From a bacterium (GTDB lineage: Bacteria; Patescibacteriota; UBA1384; VFKW01), in the NCBI GenBank assembly GCA_030647355.1, contig JAUSIS010000013.1, positions 1 through 48,352 of the forward strand: a DNA stretch of 48,352 bases, read 5' to 3'. The translations under genes were made by a program, and so were the position numbers. Below are positions 22,154 to 31,563 of the stretch, one piece after another; the first letter of the stretch is position 1; each line of letters starts with the position of its first letter. Under the pieces are notes generated by a model. It searched no databases. It worked only from the letters and a program-made list of their open reading frames with translations, and was not told the DNA's origin.

Positions 22154-22878
22154 TTCTTCTCCTTTCCTTTATTAGAAACAAAGGTGCCGATCTCTTCACC
22201 TATTACTGCTCTTTGAATATTGTCGTGCTTTAATAGGTTAAAGACTAATATTGATAAATTGTTGTCCTTACAGAGCGCCAAAGCCGTTCCATCCATTATT
22301 TTCAAATCCTTTTCCAATGCCTCCTTAAAAGTCAATTGCGAATAACACTTAGCGCCATCTTCATCCGGATGCCGATCATAAACACAATCCACTTTTGTCG
22401 CTTTGAATACTATCTCGGCGTGAAGCTCCAGCGCCCTAAGTGCCGCAGTAGTATCGGTTGAAAAATACGGATGTCCAGTTCCCGCTGCCAAAATCACGAT
22501 CCTGCCTTTTTCTAAATGCCGAATCGCTCTCCTTCTCACATACGGCTCACCTACCTGATTCATGTCAATCGAAGTCATCATACGAGTTTCTAAGCCAATT
22601 CTCTCCAGTGCATCTTGGATAGCCAGAGAATTCATACAAGTAGCCAACATTCCCATATAATCAGCCGTCGCCCTATCCATCCCATCGGCAGAAGCTGCAT
22701 AGCCTCGAAAGATGTTCCCGCCCCCGATCACGATTGCAATTTGCGTCCCTAAATCAACTGCTTCCTTGATCTCTTTAGCAATTCTCGAAGTCACATCGGT
22801 ATCAATTCCATACTCCTTTGCCCCCAGTAAAGCTTCACCGGATAACTTCAACAGCACTCGCTTATACTTAGTTTGCAT
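22147..22878 (-). CDS. pyrH: Uridylate kinase
   Basis: A 243-aa UMP kinase (UMP plus ATP to UDP). The features are [10 protein letters not shown] at the N-terminus, [11 protein letters not shown] for nucleotide binding, [14 protein letters not shown], and [11 protein letters not shown] before the catalytic [11 protein letters not shown] region. The ATG at 22878 lies behind TTGAGGAATAAT; an in-frame TTG four codons earlier would overlap the ribosome binding site. It sits between tsf and frr, the order conserved across bacteria. Confidence 0.97.
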   Translation of the reverse strand: MQTKYKRVLLKLSGEALLGAKEYGIDTDVTSRIAKEIKEAVDLGTQIAIVIGGGNIFRGYAASADGMDRATADYMGMLATCMNSLAIQDALERIGLETRMMTSIDMNQVGEPYVRRRAIRHLEKGRIVILAAGTGHPYFSTDTTAALRALELHAEIVFKATKVDCVYDRHPDEDGAKCYSQLTFKEALEKDLKIMDGTALALCKDNNLSILVFNLLKHDNIQRAVIGEEIGTFVSNKGKEKKC

Positions 22879-22996
22879 ATTATTCCTCAACTTTCTAGCT
22901 CATTGCTATTATAACATTCCGTCCCGACAAGACCAAGAACATTTCTTATAACAAAACCGTATCAGTTTTGCCAGTATAGTTTGATTTGAGAACCAA

Positions 22997-23455
22997 TTAT
23001 TCACCAAGAGCATAACGGGTAAAGCGGCCGATTTGGATGTTCTCGCCTAACTTCGCCACCTTTGATTCAATAAGTTGCTTAATAGTCAAAGAGGGGTCTT
23101 TTATATACTCTTGAGAGAGCAGCTCATCAACATTCACTGGATTCATAGCTGAGATCTGCATTGCAACATCATGAACCAATTCTATAAATTCAGGATTCCG
23201 AGCAACAAAATCTGTCTCACAATTAACCTCAACCATAACACCAATCCTTCCTTTGCCATGGATGTAGGCCTCTACTGAACCTTCCTTTGCCACTCTCTCG
23301 GACTTCTTGGCAGCAATAGTAGCTCCCTGCACGCTCAAAAAACCCACTGCCTTATCAAAATCTCCCCGCGTCTCATCTAATGCCTTCTTGCAGGCCATAA
23401 TACCAGCGCCCGTCTTTTCACGTAACTTTTGTATTAACTCACTTGAGATCGCCAT
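22997..23455 (-). CDS. tsf: Elongation factor Ts (short form)
   Basis: A 152-aa nucleotide exchange factor for EF-Tu. The N-terminal UBA-like part (LREKTGAGIMACKKAL) and the TDFVARN core motif are present. The protein ends after the first core domain and is about half the length of the E. coli protein, lacking the second core subdomain and the coiled coil; short forms occur in reduced lineages. The start overlaps the rpsB stop by one base (TAATG). Confidence 0.95.
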   Translation of the reverse strand: MAISSELIQKLREKTGAGIMACKKALDETRGDFDKAVGFLSVQGATIAAKKSERVAKEGSVEAYIHGKGRIGVMVEVNCETDFVARNPEFIELVHDVAMQISAMNPVNVDELLSQEYIKDPSLTIKQLIESKVAKLGENIQIGRFTRYALGE

Positions 23456-24243
23456 TACTCCTCCTGCTTAACAGCCCCAACTCCCTTGTCGCCCTTCCGG
23501 ACTACCTCAACACTCTTTTCATCCTTTTTTTCCAATTTCTCCCCTTTGTCAACTTTCATTTTTTTAGCCCCTTCTTGATATGCTTTACTCACAAGAGCAA
23601 GAATAATCTCAATTGTTTTTTTAGCATCATCATTAGCAGGAATTGGATATTGAATCAGCTCAGGATTTGCGTTCGTATCAGCAATACCAATGACCGGAAT
23701 ATCCATTTTTTGGGCTTCGCAAATAGCTATCTTCTCACCTACAACATCCACAATAAACAAAGCATCCGGCAGTTTCTTTAAATTTCTGATTCCATCAAAT
23801 ACCTTGTGCAACTTATTTGCCTCTTCCTGCAATTTCGCTTTTTCTTTCTTTGTTAGAGATTGCAGGTTCTCTTCTGATAACTTACCGTCTAATTCATCTA
23901 AAAATTTAATGCGGCGCCTGATTGTTTCAAAATTAGTCAGCATACCACCAAGCCATCTGTAGCTTATGTATGGTAGATCAGCTGCCTTAGCATATTGCGC
24001 TACCAACTCTTGAGCTTGGCGTTTTGTGCCAACTATTAGCAAAGCCTTACCTTCGGTAGCCATCTTTTCAATATATTTTAAGGCTTCCTCAAGTTTCTCT
24101 CGAGTTTTTTCTAAATCAATGACATAAATCTGATCTTTGAGCATATAAGTATACTGTTTTGCTTTTGGATACGATCGCTCTTTCTTGTGCCCAAAGTGCG
24201 CCCCCGCATCCAGTAATTCTTTTAAGGATGGTAATTCAATCAT
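23455..24243 (-). CDS. rpsB: 30S ribosomal protein uS2
   Basis: A 262-aa small-subunit protein. Typical motifs: LLDAGAHFGHKK, YIDLEK-type start of the helical hairpin, GTKRQAQELV, RWLGGMLTNF and VIGIADTNANPELI-QYPIPANDD. The C-terminal 40 residues form a highly charged lysine- and glutamate-rich tail not found in the E. coli protein. It overlaps rpmE upstream and tsf downstream by one base each, so the three are translated as a coupled unit. Confidence 0.97.
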   Translation of the reverse strand: MIELPSLKELLDAGAHFGHKKERSYPKAKQYTYMLKDQIYVIDLEKTREKLEEALKYIEKMATEGKALLIVGTKRQAQELVAQYAKAADLPYISYRWLGGMLTNFETIRRRIKFLDELDGKLSEENLQSLTKKEKAKLQEEANKLHKVFDGIRNLKKLPDALFIVDVVGEKIAICEAQKMDIPVIGIADTNANPELIQYPIPANDDAKKTIEIILALVSKAYQEGAKKMKVDKGEKLEKKDEKSVEVVRKGDKGVGAVKQEE

Positions 24244-24503
24244 TAATCATTCTCCTTAACATCTGCAGATTTTTCCTGCTTCGCTTTCGACTTACTTTTA
24301 TTTACTTGTTTAGCCAAACGAGTTTTGAAACGATCAACACGACCGGCAGTATCAACTAATTTTGCTGTACCGGTATATAAAGGATGGCAAGCACTGCAAA
24401 TTTCTACTCGAATTTCCGGCACAGTCGAGCCTATTGTATACGTTGCTCCACACCCGCAACTGACTTTAGTATCGAAGTACTTAGGATGTATATCTTTTTT
24501 CAC
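24243..24503 (-). CDS. rpmE: 50S ribosomal protein bL31 (zinc-binding type)
   Basis: An 86-aa large-subunit protein with the signature KKDIHPKYF, the zinc ligands CGC and CSAC, and HPLYTG. A basic extension (about 20 residues of Lys, Ser and Glu) follows the usual end. I choose GTG at 24503, six bases after GGAG, over the adjacent TTG codon. It is first in the rpmE-rpsB-tsf-pyrH-frr-rseP series and divergent from prfA, with which rpmE is co-directional in many other bacteria. Confidence 0.93.
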   Translation of the reverse strand: MKKDIHPKYFDTKVSCGCGATYTIGSTVPEIRVEICSACHPLYTGTAKLVDTAGRVDRFKTRLAKQVNKSKSKAKQEKSADVKEND

Positions 24504-24651
24504 CAAAAACTCCGCTAAATATATATTAACTATTAGCCGAACAACTCCGGTCTAATTTAACTCTTAAATATCAAATAGATATTACCACATCTCAAAAATT
24601 CTTGCAAGATACAAGCCCAAGTCACCATTGCTAGAAAAGCCATCCCTATTC

Positions 24652-24660
24652 TGGTATGAT
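24652..24660 (+). promoter_or_regulatory. Extended -10 promoter of prfA
   Basis: TGGTATGAT forms an extended -10 (TGn plus TATGAT) without a good -35. The start codon is 20 bases further on. Confidence 0.55.
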
Positions 24661-24680
24661 ACTACCAGCCAAGAGGACAA

Positions 24681-25583
24681 ATGAATTATAAAGACTTGCA
24701 AAAACAACTTAATGAAGCTACCCAGCTTTTCTCAAATACCGAAGATAAAGATCTCCGTCTTCTTGCGAGCGAAGAAATTCAACGCCTACAGAAAGAAATA
24801 GATTCCTCAAATCCAATTAATCAAAAAAACGTTATTCTGGAGATTCGCTCCGGTACCGGTGGAAATGAAGCCGAACTGTTTGCCTCTGAACTTTTTCGAA
24901 TGTACAGCCGTTTAGTGGAACGTAAGGGGTGGAGAGTAGAAATCATAGATATCAACCAGAGTGAGCTGGGCGGCATTCGATCGGTTGTTATGGAAATTTC
25001 CGGCAACATGGTATATCAATATCTTCGTTATGAAGGCGGGGTCCACAGAGTACAACGCATCCCCAGAACCGAAAAATCCGGTCGTATTCATACCTCTGCT
25101 GCTTCTGTTGTAGTGATGCCAAAAGCCAGCGAAGTGGACATTGAAATAAAAAGCGATGACCTACGCATAGATGTCTACCGTTCATCCGGTAAAGGCGGGC
25201 AAGGAGTCAACACAACCGATTCCGCCGTCAGAATAACACACATCCCCACTGGCATTATGGTTACCTGCCAAGATGAACGTTCTCAATTAAAAAATAAAGC
25301 CAAAGCTCTTGATGTACTGCGCTCTCGTCTGTTGGCTGATGAACAAGAAAAGCAAGAAAGACAGACAGGCAATGCCAGACGGATGATGATCGGTTCAGGA
25401 GACCGCAGTGAAAAAATAAGAACCTATAACTTTCCCCAAGACAGAATTACCGATCATCGGATCAATAAATCATGGTACAAAATTGATAAAGTCCTGGATG
25501 GCGACTTAGATCAGATAGTTCAAGAGTTAACAGACGAAGACCTTAAAGATAAATCAGAAATATATGACACCTACAATCTCTGA
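24681..25583 (+). CDS. prfA: Peptide chain release factor 1
   Basis: A 300-aa factor that reads UAA and UAG and triggers peptidyl-tRNA hydrolysis. The GGQ motif is in [11 protein letters not shown], and the codon-recognition tripeptide appears as PRT in [15 protein letters not shown], where E. coli has PAT. The N-terminal domain is shortened by about 50 residues compared with E. coli, common in reduced bacteria. Genes here also end in TGA, so an RF2 must be elsewhere. ATG at 24681 follows AGAGGA. It overlaps prmC, its modifying enzyme, by 20 bases. Confidence 0.96.
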   Translation: MNYKDLQKQLNEATQLFSNTEDKDLRLLASEEIQRLQKEIDSSNPINQKNVILEIRSGTGGNEAELFASELFRMYSRLVERKGWRVEIIDINQSELGGIRSVVMEISGNMVYQYLRYEGGVHRVQRIPRTEKSGRIHTSAASVVVMPKASEVDIEIKSDDLRIDVYRSSGKGGQGVNTTDSAVRITHIPTGIMVTCQDERSQLKNKAKALDVLRSRLLADEQEKQERQTGNARRMMIGSGDRSEKIRTYNFPQDRITDHRINKSWYKIDKVLDGDLDQIVQELTDEDLKDKSEIYDTYNL

Positions 25584-26424
25584 ATTGCATAGCTGGGGAA
25601 CTCATGAGCTCAATAAAAATAATGTCCCAAATCCGGCCAATGAAGCCGATAAATTACTCCGATATGCAATCAACGAAACCAGGCATCCACTAACTCTCAA
25701 CAATACATTCCCAGTTAGCTCAAGAAATATCCAAAAGTTCAAAAAGTTAATAAAGCGCCGATGCCAACACGAACCTTATGCCTATATCGCAGGCAAAGTA
25801 ACATTCCATGGACATGACATTAAAGTTACAAAAAACGTACTCATTCCCCGCCCGGAAACCGAGATATTAGTCAACCTGGTTATAGAGCACCTTAGGACAT
25901 CAAAAGGAATGAATAATTTAAAAATTGCCGATATTGGCACGGGTAGCGGCGCAATCGCTATCGCTTTGGCAAAAAGGTTACCTACAATAAGACTAATAGC
26001 ATCCGACAAATATACCAAAGCCCTTCAGATAGCCAAAGAGAATATCAAATTACATAAACTAAATTATAGAATTAAACTAATAAAGGGAGACTTGCTCGCA
26101 CCTTTTCCTAATAACTCCCTGGATCTCATTGTCGCCAATCTGCCCTATCTCTCGACTAATTCGATAAATGAAATCGCAAAAACTGTTAAGGATTTCGAGC
26201 CTAGCAATGCTTTATTTTCCGGACCGCAAGGTGTAAATGCAATCCTCCGCCTCATAAAACAACTAAAGAAAAAAGCTAAACCCAAAGCAACGATCTTTCT
26301 GGAAATAGAACCTAAGCAATACAATATAATAGAAAATCTCACAAATAATTTGTTTCCAAACTCCGAAATCAAAACCCATCCGGATATAACTGGAGTTATC
26401 AGGTTCATCTCGATAAGACTATAA
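25564..26424 (+). CDS. prmC: Release factor glutamine methyltransferase PrmC/HemK
   Basis: A 286-aa SAM-dependent enzyme that methylates the GGQ glutamine of release factors. The N-terminal helical domain ends with [14 protein letters not shown]; then come [10 protein letters not shown], the SAM-binding [15 protein letters not shown], and the catalytic motif, which reads NLPY (in VANLPYLS) instead of NPPY; a variation to note but compatible with binding. Translation is coupled to prfA by a 20-base overlap, the standard pairing. Confidence 0.94.
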   Translation: MTPTISELHSWGTHELNKNNVPNPANEADKLLRYAINETRHPLTLNNTFPVSSRNIQKFKKLIKRRCQHEPYAYIAGKVTFHGHDIKVTKNVLIPRPETEILVNLVIEHLRTSKGMNNLKIADIGTGSGAIAIALAKRLPTIRLIASDKYTKALQIAKENIKLHKLNYRIKLIKGDLLAPFPNNSLDLIVANLPYLSTNSINEIAKTVKDFEPSNALFSGPQGVNAILRLIKQLKKKAKPKATIFLEIEPKQYNIIENLTNNLFPNSEIKTHPDITGVIRFISIRL

Positions 26425-26432
26425 TTTTGAAC

Positions 26433-27635
26433 TTACTTCATCTCTGCTAATTTCACCTTAACAGTCTTCTCTTTTCTATCTCGCATTAGCTTTAGAGTAA
26501 CTTCGTCACCGGGTTTATATTTTCCAAGTATTGATCTTAACGAACTCTTTTCATCTATTCTATCTCCGTTGATCTCGATAATTATATCGCCTATTTGAAG
26601 CCCTGCTTTTTCCGCCGGACTTCCGGATACAATCGCTGTCTGACCCATAGGCGCATAGATCAATACTCCATAATCAACTGGTAAATTGTAATTCTTTGCC
26701 ACTTGAGCATTTACAGGCACAAAACTCACTCCCAACATCGGACGCACAATTTTTCCAGTATTTTTTACTGACTCTAAAGCATTTTTAATTGAATTGATGG
26801 GAATCGCAAAACCCAAACCTTGATCAGGCCCCTTGGCAGTATTAATTCCTACCACTTTTCCCTGTAGATTAACTAATGGACCCCCGCTGTTTCCCGGAAA
26901 TATCGAGGCATCAGTCTGGATTAATCCTTCTAATCTTTCAGTAACACCGGTTGACGGATCAGAAGGAGAAACTTGACGATTTTTTGCCGAAACCACACCA
27001 ACAGTTACAGAATTTTCATACTCACCTAAGGCATTGCCTACGGCAATCACCCACTGCCCAACCTTCAACTGATCCGAATCCCCTAAATCCGCCATCGGCA
27101 AGGATCGCTCATCAATCTTAACAAATGCTAAATCATCATAAGGATCGCGAGCAATGACCTTGGCAGAATATTTCTTTCCATCAGCCAGATAGACAGTATA
27201 ATTAGCATTCTCGTCACTTACAACATGTTTATTAGTAACAATAATTCCATCGCTTGTCACAATAAACCCGCTCGCCGCCGACTCACTAGAAGCAAAACTA
27301 TAAGGACTGGCTACTTCTTCTCCGGTTATACTGACAACCGATGGCTTGATAGTTTCTGCCGCCTTAATAATCGCCGAACTCTCTTCTACCACAATCCTCT
27401 CGGTCTTAGTTCGATTAATACTCAAAGGAGAATCGGCTTTTATCCCAAGTGCACTTCTCCACCTTGCCCCCGTAGTGGTTGAATTCAAAAAGACTAAACT
27501 GCCGAGAGAACCAAAAGCACCCGCAATAAATCCGGTAACGATCAAGGCTACCAATAGCCAAGTCCTGATTTTACCCGAAGAACGATTATGAACTTTGAAA
27601 GATCTTGATCCTTCTAGAGTAGTATCTTTAGACAT
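26433..27635 (-). CDS. HtrA/DegP-like serine protease with PDZ domain
   Basis: A 400-aa membrane-anchored periplasm-type protease for protein quality control. One transmembrane segment lies at about residues 25-49. The trypsin-like domain has His137 (TNKHVVS), Asp168 (DPYDDLAFVK) and Ser250 (FPGNSGGPL), then GLGFAIPINSIK. A single PDZ domain with GSPAEKAGLQIGDII and GDRIDEKSSL follows at about 300-395. ATG at 27635 after AGAGGTG; a TTG precedes it but is less likely. Last gene of the gatC-to-htrA series. Confidence 0.95.
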   Translation of the reverse strand: MSKDTTLEGSRSFKVHNRSSGKIRTWLLVALIVTGFIAGAFGSLGSLVFLNSTTTGARWRSALGIKADSPLSINRTKTERIVVEESSAIIKAAETIKPSVVSITGEEVASPYSFASSESAASGFIVTSDGIIVTNKHVVSDENANYTVYLADGKKYSAKVIARDPYDDLAFVKIDERSLPMADLGDSDQLKVGQWVIAVGNALGEYENSVTVGVVSAKNRQVSPSDPSTGVTERLEGLIQTDASIFPGNSGGPLVNLQGKVVGINTAKGPDQGLGFAIPINSIKNALESVKNTGKIVRPMLGVSFVPVNAQVAKNYNLPVDYGVLIYAPMGQTAIVSGSPAEKAGLQIGDIIIEINGDRIDEKSSLRSILGKYKPGDEVTLKLMRDRKEKTVKVKLAEMK

Positions 27636-27675
27636 CAAACACCTCTTAAGCCCACCCTTATTAATTTATAGTAAT

Positions 27676-27924
27676 TTATTTTTTATCTGCCTTTTTATGT
27701 TCAGCGATTTTAGACAATATTTCAGCAATCCCCTTGCCCACTACGGCTACATTCAACACAGCTGGGATAAGTCTTACCAGAGCATCGCTGGCTGTATCGG
27801 AAACTCTAGTCCAACTAGAAAGAACATGATTTGCTCGATATAAAGTAACTATCAGCATAACAATCACCACCAACAAACCAATAAGAGCTACAACAAATAG
27901 TGTATCAATTAACCCAAAAGACAT
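27676..27924 (-). CDS. Small membrane protein
   Basis: An 82-aa protein with one long hydrophobic N-terminal span (about residues 6-28), an amphipathic stretch and a lysine-rich tail (AEHKKADKK). ATG at 27924 after GGAGGGAAAG. It resembles DUF948-type bacterial proteins with an N-terminal anchor and an amphipathic helix; that comparison is weak. It is located between mscS and htrA, suggesting an envelope role. Confidence 0.75.
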   Translation of the reverse strand: MSFGLIDTLFVVALIGLLVVIVMLIVTLYRANHVLSSWTRVSDTASDALVRLIPAVLNVAVVGKGIAEILSKIAEHKKADKK

Positions 27925-27961
27925 CTTTCCCTCCCCATTAACTTATATTACTAATGTATGA

Positions 27962-28483
27962 CTATTTCTTGTTGTCGTCAAGTACGACAAATGGACCTTT
28001 ATCCAATACCGAGTTGGGAATTACATGTAAATTGCCTTCATTGTCCCTAATTCTGACTTTCCTGATGTCAATATATTCGATCAATCCCTCGACATCCACC
28101 GTCTTAATCTTCTGACCTATCTTAAAATCTGGATCTTTGGTTAAAAATAACCCGGACAATATATCGGAAACTAGGTAATTGGCACCAGTTGCCAGTAAAA
28201 CACCAAAAATCGCCACCGATCCGGATAACGCTAAAGCAACCTGTGGTAACCCTAGACTCTGGAAAACCAGCGCCAAAAGAATTGCCCACAGAAGAATATT
28301 TACTACTGATAGAAAAATCTGCTTGACTGCCCTCGGTGTTTTAATAACACTAAAACCAAATTTAACCAGATGATTAATTATTATAAGCGCAATATAACCA
28401 ACGACCAAAGCAATCAGTGCCCCGGGAATTCTGGGCCAGGCATTCATTATTGGCTTGGAAAATGCATCTAATATACTATCCAC
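27962..28483 (-). CDS. MscS-family small mechanosensitive channel (short form)
   Basis: A 173-aa protein with three hydrophobic segments (about 22-42, 58-77, 81-105) followed by a beta domain. The pore-lining helix contains the GVLLATGANYLVSDILSG pattern with alternating Gly/Ala, and the DFKIGQKIKTVDVEGLIEYIDIRK region matches the start of the MscS beta domain (here KTVDVEGLIEYI). It lacks the large C-terminal cytoplasmic cage and is much shorter than E. coli MscS (286 aa). It probably releases osmolytes on osmotic downshift, if it still gates. Confidence 0.85.
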   Translation of the reverse strand: MDSILDAFSKPIMNAWPRIPGALIALVVGYIALIIINHLVKFGFSVIKTPRAVKQIFLSVVNILLWAILLALVFQSLGLPQVALALSGSVAIFGVLLATGANYLVSDILSGLFLTKDPDFKIGQKIKTVDVEGLIEYIDIRKVRIRDNEGNLHVIPNSVLDKGPFVVLDDNKK

Positions 28484-28489
28484 AAACCC

Positions 28490-29050
28490 TCACTCAACCT
28501 TATCCTGATAAATAACATTCCTTTTTAATGATGAATCTGCTAACTTAGCATTCCTTGTTGTAACTGTCGACTCGGAAATGATGAGAATAATGTCGTCACT
28601 GCCTAGCAGATTATCAGGATCGGTTACATCAACCTTTACCCCATCCAAACCTGCCCATTGTATGCCCACTTCTCCTGGATTAGGATCAGCTGGCTGACCC
28701 CAGTAATAATCATAAATACTACAATCCCCATTCTTCCAAAGATTGTCTTCGATCAGTTTCAGGGGAACAATCTCCTCAGAGCCACAAGAAGCACCAGCAT
28801 TAGCATCAGCTGGCCATTTAGTTGCCGAGAAAAGATTCCTGTTATGAAACTCGTTGATCGCCATACCATAAAATTTCATCTCGCTTTTTGCCTTTGCCAC
28901 CCTTGCCCTGTCTCGTCCAGCTTTAAGTCCATATACTATGGTGCTTGCTAAAATTCCGATAATACTCATAACTACTAACACTTCAACCAATGTAAATCCT
29001 AGACGATCGGTCTTCTTAGAATGTACACCCAGTTGGTGGACAATTTTCAT
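28490..29050 (-). CDS. Type IV pilin-like / pseudopilin protein A
   Basis: A 186-aa protein with a class-III signal: an 18-residue leader ending in glycine followed by FTLVEVLVVMSIIGILAS, with the glutamate at position 5 of the mature protein. The globular domain is short and contains two cysteines (GASCGSEE and GDCSIYD). It is expected to be processed by a prepilin peptidase and to form a pilus or pseudopilus fibre with its neighbour. It overlaps the second pilin gene by 35 bases, so the two are coupled. ATG at 29050 behind AGGAGGGTC. Confidence 0.92.
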   Translation of the reverse strand: MKIVHQLGVHSKKTDRLGFTLVEVLVVMSIIGILASTIVYGLKAGRDRARVAKAKSEMKFYGMAINEFHNRNLFSATKWPADANAGASCGSEEIVPLKLIEDNLWKNGDCSIYDYYWGQPADPNPGEVGIQWAGLDGVKVDVTDPDNLLGSDDIILIISESTVTTRNAKLADSSLKRNVIYQDKVE

Positions 29051-29735
29051 CCGACCCTCCTATTTTTAACAAAAAACTTCCCATATATTTATAATCTGAT
29101 GCCGAAACTACTTTATCACTAGGCAAAGCCAAACCATCGGGTATCGGCTTCTGCGCATACAGGACTAAAAACCCATTGTCCACATAAGCAGTGCTACCTG
29201 ATGCTAGTCCCAGGTCGTTATCCAACCCCGCCCAGTTAACTCCCACGTAAACTGTATCGTACGATGCCGCACAAGCATTTTTCCGATTACTGCCATTAGT
29301 AGCCAAGGCATCATTAAAATCCACTTGCTGATAATCAGCCGTCCACGGATCGGGAGGACTAGCTTCTTGGGTATCGCTTCTAAAATACTCTCCATAGTTC
29401 GGACTACAAGGAAACCTCTCGTACGCCAAACCGGTACTAATCGTCTCGCTTTTAGACCAAAACCCTCCGTCAGTCAATTCCCAGGGAACAGTATTTAATG
29501 CACCTGTAACCGTACTTCTCGGCCACACGCTATTCATATCCCTATCGTCGCTGTGAACCGAATTATAAGCATTGATCGCATAACCAAGCGATAACATATC
29601 GGATTTTGCTCTGGTAATTCTGCCTTTTTGCCTACTTTTATTCAGCCCATAAATTATTAAACTGACTAGTATACCGATTATAGAAACGACTACTATTAGT
29701 TCAATAAGTGTAAAGGCATCCCTCTTTTTTATCAA
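29016..29735 (-). CDS. Type IV pilin-like / pseudopilin protein B
   Basis: A 239-aa protein with a very short leader (MIKKRDA) followed by FTLIELIVVVSIIGILVSL. The residue before the cleavage point is alanine rather than the usual glycine, which prepilin peptidases tolerate in some cases. The ectodomain has four cysteines, two of them in the C-terminal DENCPPTGCTF, suggesting a terminal disulfide loop like that of many pilins. It overlaps gatB by four bases (ATGA) and pilin A by 35. No pilus assembly ATPase is in the window, so the machinery is elsewhere. Confidence 0.92.
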   Translation of the reverse strand: MIKKRDAFTLIELIVVVSIIGILVSLIIYGLNKSRQKGRITRAKSDMLSLGYAINAYNSVHSDDRDMNSVWPRSTVTGALNTVPWELTDGGFWSKSETISTGLAYERFPCSPNYGEYFRSDTQEASPPDPWTADYQQVDFNDALATNGSNRKNACAASYDTVYVGVNWAGLDNDLGLASGSTAYVDNGFLVLYAQKPIPDGLALPSDKVVSASDYKYMGSFLLKIGGSDENCPPTGCTF

Positions 29736-31138
29736 TCATCCCTCCCGCTGGCAATTTTACTAACAATGATTTCCCGTGTCTTTATCGAATCCGCCTGCCC
29801 CCTTGTTTCTTTCATTACTTGCCCGACCAGATACCCAATCGCCATATCCTTACCCTTCTTACAATCATTAACTGCCTGGCTATTAGTCTTAAGAATACGA
29901 TCAATAATTTCAATTAATTCATTTGCCCCATTAAGAGTTCGAATGTCCATCTCTTCAACGATTTTTATTGGCGACTTCTCTGGCGAACTATTTAATCGCT
30001 TCAATACCTCTCTACCAATTGTAACATTTATTTTTTTATCATCAATTAACTGCATTAGATCGCCAAAAAACTCCGGCTTGATCTGAAAATTCACCTCTTC
30101 CTGGACTATCCAATTAGCCACACTTCTGGCATTTAAAGCTTTACAAATTCTCACTACCTTATCGAAATAATCTCCGGAGATTCCAATAGACGTCAATACT
30201 TCAGCATAATTAGCCGGCACGCCCATATTTTTATACCTTGTCCTGCGTTCGGCAGGCAGTTCCGGAATGATACTTTTGATTTGACTGAGCCATTCTTGAG
30301 AAATCTCCACCGGAGGCAAATCGGGCTCTGGGAAATAACGGTAGTCCATCGCCGTTTCCTTGGCCCTCTGTGAGAATGTTAATCTCTTATCCTCATTCCA
30401 ACCCCTGGTCTCTTGCACAATTTTTCCACCTTTCTGTAATATCTCAGTTTGTCTATGTATCTCAAAATCAACAGATTTCTCAACAGCCATAAATGAGTTT
30501 AAATTTTTGATTTCTACCTTTGTGCCAAAAGATTGCGCGCCCATTTCCCTAACCGAAATATTGACCTCTACCCGCATTTCCCCCTTTTCCATATTAGTTT
30601 TAGAAATTCCTAATGTACGAAGTATCAACTGCAACTCTTGGGCAAAATTCGCCGCTTGAAGCCCTGTCGTAATATCGGGTTCTGTCACCAACTCCATCAG
30701 AGGCACTCCAGAACGGTTAAAGTCCACCAGAGAATAATCCTCCCCTTTTGGATGAATCAATTTGCCAGTATCTTCTTCCAAATGGATTCTTGTAATACCA
30801 ATCTTCTTACCCCCCACTTCAAGAAAACCTTTATAAGCAAGTGGCAAATCATATTGCGAAATCTGATAACCCTTGGGTAGATCTGGATAATAGTAATTCT
30901 TGCGATCCCATTTACTGAACTTATTAATCTGACAATTCATCGCCAGTCCCGACATAATAACCCAATCCAAAGCTTTTCTATTCATAACCGGCAGCGTTCC
31001 TGGCAGACCCATACAGACTGGGCAAATATTTTTATTTGGCTCGCTATGAAAAGGGTCGTTTTTGCTACTACAAAACATCTTGCTTTCAGTGTTGAGTTCC
31101 GCATGTATTTCTAGCCCGATTACCGCCTCGTATTTCAT
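29732..31138 (-). CDS. gatB: Asp/Glu-tRNA(Asn/Gln) amidotransferase subunit B
   Basis: A 468-aa subunit that binds misacylated tRNA and activates the carboxyl group with ATP. The signatures are VIGLEIHAELNTESKMFC, NICPVCMGLPGTLPV, RKNYYYPDLPKGYQISQYD, HLEEDTGKL and DFNRSGVPLMELVTEPD, with a C-terminal YqeY-like helical domain. Length is normal. gatC and gatA are upstream in the same transcription unit, with the cyclophilin and HEPN-like genes between. Confidence 0.97.
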   Translation of the reverse strand: MKYEAVIGLEIHAELNTESKMFCSSKNDPFHSEPNKNICPVCMGLPGTLPVMNRKALDWVIMSGLAMNCQINKFSKWDRKNYYYPDLPKGYQISQYDLPLAYKGFLEVGGKKIGITRIHLEEDTGKLIHPKGEDYSLVDFNRSGVPLMELVTEPDITTGLQAANFAQELQLILRTLGISKTNMEKGEMRVEVNISVREMGAQSFGTKVEIKNLNSFMAVEKSVDFEIHRQTEILQKGGKIVQETRGWNEDKRLTFSQRAKETAMDYRYFPEPDLPPVEISQEWLSQIKSIIPELPAERRTRYKNMGVPANYAEVLTSIGISGDYFDKVVRICKALNARSVANWIVQEEVNFQIKPEFFGDLMQLIDDKKINVTIGREVLKRLNSSPEKSPIKIVEEMDIRTLNGANELIEIIDRILKTNSQAVNDCKKGKDMAIGYLVGQVMKETRGQADSIKTREIIVSKIASGRDD

Positions 31139-31149
31139 AATTCCTCAAA

Positions 31150-31560
31150 TTAACTTAATGCTTGCAGCTCCTTAAGAACTGTCCGAAAGTTTTCGATTCC
31201 TTTTTTAACTTCAAAGTGCAATACATCAGCATCCAACTCATGCACTAAACGATTGCGTAACTTATGGCCATCCCACGCGGCTTGATACGACATTCTCGAC
31301 ATCATTTTCTCCGCAGATTTTAATCTTTCACCCATGGTTCCCCCCTGTAAACCCTTTGCCATAAGGGTATAATCTAGTAACTTGTCTGCTTCCAGTATCG
31401 CTGTCTTCAATCGGCTGGCTCCGCCCGCCTGAATAAGCATTTCAATTTCAGACCATTTATTTGCCACCATACTTCGATCAATAGAATAAGCCCCTCGCCT
31501 TTTCGTTTCTTTTTGTCCTCCCATGAATCTCAATATTTTTTTCAATCCTTTAAACATCAA
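31150..31560 (-). CDS. Conserved hypothetical protein with HEPN-like motif
   Basis: A 136-aa mostly helical basic protein. Near residue 108 the string KLRNRLVHELDAD fits the Rx4H signature (RNRLVH) of HEPN domains, which in toxins and CRISPR effectors can be RNase active sites, although many HEPN-like proteins with this motif are not nucleases. The rest is helical with Lys/Glu bias. It lies between the cyclophilin and gatB genes, with 3- and 11-base gaps, so it is in the gat operon; no antitoxin-like partner is visible. Function unresolved. Confidence 0.75.
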   Translation of the reverse strand: MMFKGLKKILRFMGGQKETKRRGAYSIDRSMVANKWSEIEMLIQAGGASRLKTAILEADKLLDYTLMAKGLQGGTMGERLKSAEKMMSRMSYQAAWDGHKLRNRLVHELDADVLHFEVKKGIENFRTVLKELQALS

Positions 31561-31563
31561 TCC

